From: Mytilus trossulus
Lineage: Eukaryota > Mollusca > Bivalvia > Mytilida > Mytilidae
Direction: 5' to 3'
Length of the DNA: 64,000 nucleotides
Assembly: GCF_036588685.1 (NCBI RefSeq)
Contig: NC_086386.1
Span: 1,600,710-1,664,709 of the forward strand
The notes beneath the pieces are model-generated. The model was not told where the DNA came from, made no database searches, and saw nothing but the letters and a program-made list of their open reading frames with translations. The translations under genes were made by a program, and so were the position numbers. The stretch's first letter is position 1. The number at the start of each line of letters is the position of its first letter. Below are positions 56,801 to 64,000 of the stretch, one piece after another.

Positions 56801-59800
56801 AGGTTTTAGTGGAGATTGTGTTGTATAGAGATCATCCAGGTTTTTGTTGAGGATCGTGTTGTATAGAGATCATCCAGGTTTTTGGTGGAGATTGTGTTGT
56901 ATAGAGATCATCCAGGTTTTTCGTGGAGATTGTGCTGTATAAAGATCATCCAGGTTTTTGGTGAGGATTGTGTTGTATAGAGGTCATCCAGGTTTTTGTT
57001 GAGGATTGTGTTGTATAGAGATCATCCTGGTTTTTAGTGAGGATTGTGTTGTATAGAGATCATCCAGGTTTTTGTTGAGGATCGTGTTGTATAGAGATCA
57101 TCCAGGTTTTAGTGGAGATTGTGTTGTATAGAGATCATCCAGGTTTTTGTTGAGGATCGTGTTGTATAGAGATCATACAGGTTTTTTGGTGGAGATTGTG
57201 TTGTATAGAGATCATCCAGGTTTTTCGTGGAGATTGTGCCGTATAAAGATCATCCAGGTTTTTGGTGAGGATTGTGTTGTATAGAGGTCATCCAGGTTTT
57301 TGTTGAGGATTGTGTTGTAAAGAGATCATCCTGGTTTTTGGTGAGGATTGTGTTGTATAGAGATCATCCAGGTTTTTGTTGAGGATCGTGTTGTATAGAG
57401 ATCATCCAGGTTTTAGTGGAAATGGTGTTGTAGAGAGATCATCCAGGTTTTTGGTGGAGATTGTGTTGTATAGAGATCATCCAGGTTTTTGGTGGAGATT
57501 GTGTTGTATAGAGATCATCCAGGTTTTTGTTGAGGATCGTGTTGTATAGAGATCATCCAGGTTTTTGGTGAGGATCGTGTTGTATAGAGATCATCCAGGT
57601 TTTAGTGGAGATCGTGTTGTATAGAGATCATCCAGGATTTTGGTGAGGAAAGTGTTGTAAAGAGATCATCCAAGTTTTTGGTGAGATAAGTGTTGTATAG
57701 AGATCATCCAGGTTTTTGGTGAGGATCGTGTTGTATAGGGATCATCCAGGTTTTTGGTGGAAATTTTGTTGTATAGAGATCATCCAGGTTTTTGGTGAGG
57801 ATTGTGTTGTATAGAGATCATCCAGGTTTTTGGTGAGGTAAGTGTTGTAAAGAGATCATCCAGGTTTTTGGTGGGGATTGTGTTGAATAGAGATCATCCA
57901 GGTTTTTGGTGAGGTAAGTGTTGTAAAGAGATCATCCAAGTTTTTGGTGAGGTAAGTGTTGTATAGAGATCATCCAGGTTTTTGGTGAGGATCGTGTTGT
58001 ATAGGGATCATCCAGGTTTTTGGTGGAGATTTTGTTGTATAGAGATCATCCAGGTTTTTGGTGAGGATTGTGTTGTATAGAGATTATCCAGGTTTTTGGT
58101 GAGGATTGTGTTGTAAAGAGATCATCCAGGTTTTTGGTGGGGATTGTGTTGTATAAAGATCATCCAGGTTTTTGGTGGGGATTGTGTTGTATAGAGGTCA
58201 TCCAGGTTTTTGGTGAGGATTGTGTTGTATAGAGATCATCCAGGTTTTTGGTGAGGATTGTGTTGTATAGAGGTCATTCAGGTTTATGGTGAGGATTGTG
58301 TTGTATAGAGATCATCAAGGTTTTTGGTGGGGATTGTGTTGTGTAGAGATCATCCAGGTTTTTGTTGAGGATTGTGTTGTATAGATGTCATCCAGGTTTT
58401 TGGTGAGGATTGTGTTGTATAGAGATCATCCAGGTTTTTGGTGAGGATTGTGTTGTATAGAGGTCATCCAGGTTTATGGTGAGGATTGTGTTGTATAGAG
58501 ATCATCAAGGTTTTTGGTGGGGATTGTGTTGTGTAGAGATCATCCAGGTTTTTGTTGAGGATTGTGTTGTATAGAGATCATCCAGGTTTTTGGTGAGGAT
58601 TCTGTTGTATAGAGATCATCCAGGTTTTTGTTGGGGATTGTGTTGTATAGAGGTCATCCAGGTTTTTGGTGAGGATTCTGTTGTATAGAGATCATCCAGG
58701 TTTTTGGTGGAGATTGTGTTGTATAGAGATCATCCAGGTTTTTGTTGAGGATCGTGTTATATAGAGATCATCCAGGTTTTAGTGGAGATTGTGTTGTATA
58801 GAGATCATCAAAGTTTTTGTTGAGGATCGTGTTGTATAGAGATCATCCAGGTTTTTGGTGGAGATTGTGTTGTATAGAGATCATCCAGGTTTTTCGTGGA
58901 GATTGTGCTGTATAAAGATCATCCAGGTTTTTGGTGAGGATTGTGTTGTATAGAGGTCATCCAGGTTTTTGTTGAGGATTGTGTTGTATAGAGATCATCC
59001 TGGTTTTTGGTGAGGATTGTGTTGTATAGAGATCATCCAGGTTTTTGTTGAGGATCGTGTTGTATAGAGATCATCCAGGTTTTAGTGGAGATTGTGTTGT
59101 ATAGAGATCATCCAGGTTTTTGTTGAGGATCGTGTTGTATAGAGATCATACAGGTTTTTTGGTGGAGATTTTGTTGTATAGAGATCATCCAGGTTTTTCG
59201 TGGAGATTGTGCTGTATAAAGATCATCCAGGTTTTTGGTGAGGATTGTGTTGTATAGAGGTCATCCAGGTTTTTGTTGAGGATTGTGTTGTATAGAGATC
59301 ATCCTGGTTTTTGGTGAGGATTGTGTTGTATAGAGATCATCCATGTTTTTGTTGAGGATCTCGTTGTATAGAGATCATCCAGGTTTTAGTAAAGATTGTG
59401 CTGTAGAGAGATCATCCAGGTTTTTGGTGGAGATTGTGTTGTATAGAGATCATCCAGGTTTTTGGTGGAGATTGTGTTGTATAGAGATCATCCAGGTTTT
59501 TGTTGAGGATCGTGTTGTATAGAGATCATACAGGTTTTTTGGTGGAGATTTTGTTGTATAGAGATCATCCAGGTTTTTCGTGGAGATTGTGTTTTATAGA
59601 GGTAATCCAGGTTTTTGGTGAGGATTGTGTTGTATAGAGATCATCCAGGTTTTTGGTGGTGATTGTGTTGTATAGAGATCGTGCAGGTTTTTGGTAAGTA
59701 TAGTGTTGTATAGAGATCATCCAGGTTTTTGGTGAGGATTGTGTTGTATAGAGGTCATCCAGGTTTATGGTTGGGACTGTGTTGTATAGAGATCATCCAG

Positions 59801-62800
59801 GTGTTTGGTGGAGAACGTGTTTTATAAAGATCATCTAGGTTTTTGGTGAGGATTGTGTTGTGTAGAGATCATCCAGGTTTTTGGTGGGGATCGTGTTGTA
59901 TAAAGATCATCCAGGTTTTTGGTGGGGATTGTGTTGTATAGAGATAATCCAGGTTTTTGATGAGGATCGTGTTGTATAGAGATCATCCAGATGTTTGGTG
60001 GAGAACATGTTGTATAAAGATCATCTAGGTTTTTGGTAAGGATTGTCTTGTATAGAGATCATCCAGGTTTTTGGTAAGGATCGTGTTGTATAAAGATCAT
60101 CCAGGTTTTTGGTGGGGATTGTGTTGTATAGAGATAATCCACGTTTTTGATTAGGAACGTGTTGTATAGAGATCATCCAGGTTTTTGGTGAGGATTGTGT
60201 TGTATAGAGGTCATCCAGATTTTTGGTAAAGATTGTGTTATATAGAGATCATCCAGGTTTTTGGTGAGAATTGTGTTATATAGAGATCATCCAGGTTTTT
60301 GGTGAGGATTGTGTTATATAGAGATCATCCAGGTTTTTGGTGAGGATTGCGGTGTATAGAGGTCATCCAGGTTTTTGGTAAGGATTGTGTTATATAGAGA
60401 TCATCCAGGTTTATGGTTGGGACTGTGTTGTATAGAGATCATCCAGGTTTTTGGTGGGGATCGTATTGTATAGAGGCAATCCAGGTTTTTGGTAAGGATT
60501 GTGTTATATAGAGATCATCCAGGTTTATGGTGGGGATTGTGTTATATAGAGATATTCCAGGTTTTTGGTGAGGATTGTGTTATATAGAGTTCATCTAGGT
60601 TTTTGTGAGGATGGTGTTGTATAGAAATTGTCCAGGTTTTTGGTGGAGATTATGTTGTATAGAGATCATCCAGGTTTTTGGTGAGGATAGTGTTGTATAG
60701 AGATCGTCCAGGTTTATGGTGAGGATTGTGATGTATAGAGATCATCCAGGTTTTTGGTGGGGTTTGTGTTGTATAGAGATCATCCAGGTTTATGGTGAGG
60801 ATTGTGTTGTAAAGAGATCATCCAAGTTTTTGGTGGGGATTGTGTTGTATAGAGATCATCCAGGTTTTTTGTGAGGACTGTGTTGTATAGAGATCATCCA
60901 TGTTTTTGGTGGGGATTGTGTTGTATAGAGATCATCCAGGTTTTTTTGTGAGGACTGTGTTGTATAGAGATCATCCAGGTGTTTGGTGGGGATTGTGTTA
61001 TATAGAGATCATTCAGGTTTTTGGTAAGGATTGTGTTATAAAGAGATCATCCAGGTTTTTGGTGAGTATTATGTTGTATAGAGATCATCAAGGTTTTTGG
61101 TGAGGATTGTGTTGTTTAAAGATCATCCAGGTTTTTGGTGAGGATTGTGTGGTATAGAGATCATCCAGGTTTTTGGTGGAGATTGTGTTGTATAGAGATC
61201 AACCAGGTTTTGATGAGGATTGTGTTGTATAGAGATCATCCAGGTTTTTGGTGGGGATTGTGTTGTATAGAGATCATCCAGGTTTTTGGTGAGGATTGTG
61301 TTATATAGAGATCATCCAGGTGTTTGTTGAGGATCGTGTTGTATAGAGATCATCTAGGTTTTAGTGGAGATTGTGTTGAAGAGAGATCATCCAGGTTTTT
61401 GGTGGAAATTGTGTTGTATAGAGATCATCCAGGTTTTTGGTGGAGATTGTGTTGTATAGAGATCATCCAGGTTTTTGTTGAGGATTCTGTTGTACAGTGA
61501 TCATCCAGGTTTTTGGTGGAGATCGTGTTGTATAGAGATCATCCAGGTTTTTGTTGAGGATCGTGTTGTATAGAGATCATCCAGGTTTTAGTGGAGATCG
61601 TGTTGTATAGAGATCATCCAGGTTTTTGGTGAGGATAGTGTTGTATAGATATCAACCAGGTGTATAGTGGAGATTGTGTTGTATAGAGATCATCTAGGTT
61701 TTTGGTGAGGATCGTGTTGTATGGAGATCATCCAGGTTTTTGGTGGAGATTGTGTTGTATAGAGATCATCCAGGTTTTTGGTGAGGATTGTGTTGTATAG
61801 AGATCATCCAGGTTTTTGGTGAGGATTGTGTTGTAAAGAGATCATCCAGGTTTTTGGTGGGGATTGTGTTGTATAGAGATCATCCAGGTTTATGGTGAGG
61901 ATTGTGTTGTATAGAGGTCATCCAGGTTTTTGGTGAGGATTGTGTTGTATAGAGATCATCCAGGTTTTTGGTGAGAATTTTGTTGTATAGAGGTCATCCA
62001 GGTTTATGGTGAGGATTGTGTTGTATAGAGATCGTGCAGGTTTTTGGTAAGGATAGTGTTGTATAGAGATCATCCAGGTTTTTGGTGAGGATTGTGTTGT
62101 ATAGAGGTCATCCAGGTTTATGGTTGGGACTGTGTTGTATAGAGATCATCCAGGTGTTTGGTGGAGAACGTGTTGTATAAAGATCATCTAGGTTTTTGGT
62201 GAGGATTGTGTTGTATAGAAATCATCCCGGTTTTTGGTAAGGATCGTGTTGTATAAAGATCATCCAGGTTTTTGGTGGGGATTGTGTTGTATAGAGATAA
62301 TCCAGGTTTTTGATGAGGATCGTGCTGTATAGAGATCATCCAGGTGTTTGGTGGAGAACGTGTTGTATATTGATCATCTAGGTTTTTGGTAAGGATTCTG
62401 TTGTATAGAGATCATCCAGGTTTTTGGTAAGGATCGTGTTGTATAAAGATCATCCAGGTTTTTGGTGGGGATTGTGTTGTATAGAGATAATCCACGTTTT
62501 TGATGAGGATCGTGTTGTATAGAGATCATCCAGGTTTTTGGTGAGGATTGTGTTGTATAGAGGTCATCCAGGTTTTTGGCAAAGATTGTGTTATATAGAG
62601 ATCATCCAGGTTTTTGGTGGAGATTGTGTTGTATAGAGATCATCCAGGTTTTTGGTGGAGATTGTGTTGTAGAGAGATCATCCAGGTTTTTGGTGGAGAT
62701 TGTGTTGTATAGAGATCATCCAGGTTTTTGGTGGAGATTGTGTTGTATAGAGATCATCCAGGTTTTTGGTGGAGATTGTGTTGTATAGAGATCATCCAGG

Positions 62801-64000
62801 TTTATTGTTGAGGATTGTGTTGTATAGAGATCATCTTGGTTTTTGGTGAGGATTGTGTTGTATAGAGATCATCCAGGTTTTTGGTGAGGATTGTGTTGTA
62901 TAGAGATCATCCAGGTTTTTGGTGAGGATTGTGTTGTATAGAGATCATCCAGGTTTTTGGTGAGGATTGTGTTGTATAGAGATCATCCAGGTTTTTGGTG
63001 AGGATTGTGTTGTATAGTGATCATCCAGGTTTTTGGTGAGGATTGTGTTGTATAGAGATCATCCAGGTTTTTGGTGAGGATTGTGTTGTATAGAGATCAT
63101 CCAGGTTTTTGGTGGGGATCGTGTTGTATAGAGATCATCGAGGTTTTTGGTGGGGATCATGTTGTATAGAGATCATCCAGGTTTTTGGTGAGGATTGTGT
63201 TGTATAGAGATCATCCAGGTTTTTGGTGAGGATTGTGTTGTATAGAGATCATCCAGGTTTTTGGTGGGGATCATGTTGTATAGAGATCATCCAGGTTTTT
63301 GGTGAGGATTGTGTTGTATAGAGATCATCCAGGTTTTTGTTGAGGATTGTGTTGTATAGAGATCATCCAGGTTTTTGGTGAGGATTGTGTTGTATAGAGA
63401 TCATCCAGGTTTTTGGTGAGGATTGTGTTGCATAGAGATCATCGAGGCTTTTGGTGGAGATTGTGTTGTATAGAGATCATCCAGGTTTTTGGTGGGGATC
63501 ATGTTGTATAGAGATCATCCAGGTTTTTGGTGGAGATTGTGTTGTAGAGAGATCATCCAGGTTTTTGGTGGGATCGTGTTGTATAGAGATCATCGAGGTT
63601 TTTGGTGGGGATCATGTTGTATAGAGATCATCCAGGTTTTTGGTGAGGATTGTGTTGTATAGAGATCATCCAGGTTTTTGGTGAGGATTGTGTTGTATAG
63701 AGATCATCCAGATTTTTGGTGAGGATTGTGTTGCATAGAGATCATCCAGGTTTATGGTGGAGATTGTGTTGTATAGAGATCATCCAGATTTTTGGTGAGG
63801 ATTGTGTTGTATAGAGATCATCCAGGTTAATGGTGGAGATTGTGTTGTATAGAGATCATCCAGGTTTATGGTGGGGATTGTGTTATATAGAGATCATCCA
63901 GGTTTTTGGTGGAGATCGTGTTGTATAGAGATCATCCAGGTTTTTGGTGGAGATTGTGTTGTATAGAGATCATCCAGGTTTTTGGTGAGGATTGTGTTGT
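53885..64000. repeat. Satellite array of a 38-bp unit, more than 10.1 kb
   Basis: The unit on the plus strand is GTTGTATAGAGATCATCCAG followed by GTTTTTGGTGAGGATTGT. About 266 copies run to the window edge without interruption. Variants at fixed places (gaggatt/ggggatt/ggagatt, ggtttttgg/ggttttagt/ggtttatgg, tatag/taaag) mark subfamilies. Higher-order copies are visible. 54,560-54,811 and 55,740-55,991 are nearly identical, 1,180 bp apart. 56,782-57,200 matches 58,755-59,170, offset 1,973. 59,680-60,180 matches 62,034-62,530, offset about 2,353. The last 1.4 kb is the most uniform. As 38 is not divisible by 3, stop-free runs form a 38-residue cycle that is not protein. Confidence 0.95.

Noticed and set aside
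53885..64000. CRISPR-like periodic array
   Set aside because: There are no unique spacers; repeats are contiguous. The genome is eukaryotic.

Overview
The window looks like nuclear DNA of a bivalve mollusc, most probably a mussel (Mytilidae, Mytilus-type). The basis is AT-rich sequence, small exons with GT/AG borders separated by large introns, and many dispersed repeats whose wording I recognise from mussel genomes (tails ending near 'ttggcaatcataccacatc', elements beginning 'gaggctctaaagagcctg', and TTAA-flanked miniature elements). Species cannot be fixed without a search. Gene density is low: three genes with good coding evidence, one broken gene, and several retroelement relics.

Layout. 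1-5,400: tandem repeats, a reverse-transcriptase relic, and a palindromic element with another repeat inside it. 5,434-6,435 (-): an unrecognised basic, disordered 333-residue ORF, probably a first coding exon. 6,436-24,000: no gene seen; it holds miniature inverted-repeat elements (7,475-7,755; 16,011-16,895), a repeat carrying interstitial telomere units (8,380-8,418), and a 2.55-kb element (19,289-21,838) with near-perfect 53-bp terminal inverted repeats. 24,093-25,333 (+): a cGAS-like/Mab-21-type nucleotidyltransferase with two frameshifts and a stop. 27,748-29,902 (-): a three-exon gene for a 142-residue cysteine-rich secreted protein with TATA box and polyadenylation signal. 30,000-38,700: repeats only, including an element with a 501-bp internal tandem array.

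39,150-50,013 (-): the main gene, an eleven-exon macrodomain-macrodomain-PARP. All splice phases agree and give 754 codons of protein. Its ADP-ribosyltransferase domain keeps a His-Tyr-Glu triad. The second macrodomain lacks the usual asparagine of the ligand loop. The last 15 codons and stop lie at the end of a minisatellite built from copies of that same coding stretch. 50,014-53,884: inverted-repeat elements and a non-LTR reverse-transcriptase tail. 53,885-64,000: one unbroken satellite of a 38-bp unit, about 266 copies, with higher-order duplications, running off the window.

How the genes relate. A macrodomain-PARP and a cGAS-like gene both belong to families expanded in bivalves and linked to nucleic-acid sensing and antiviral ADP-ribosylation. 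The cysteine-rich peptide may also act in defence. That link is inference; nothing here shows co-regulation.
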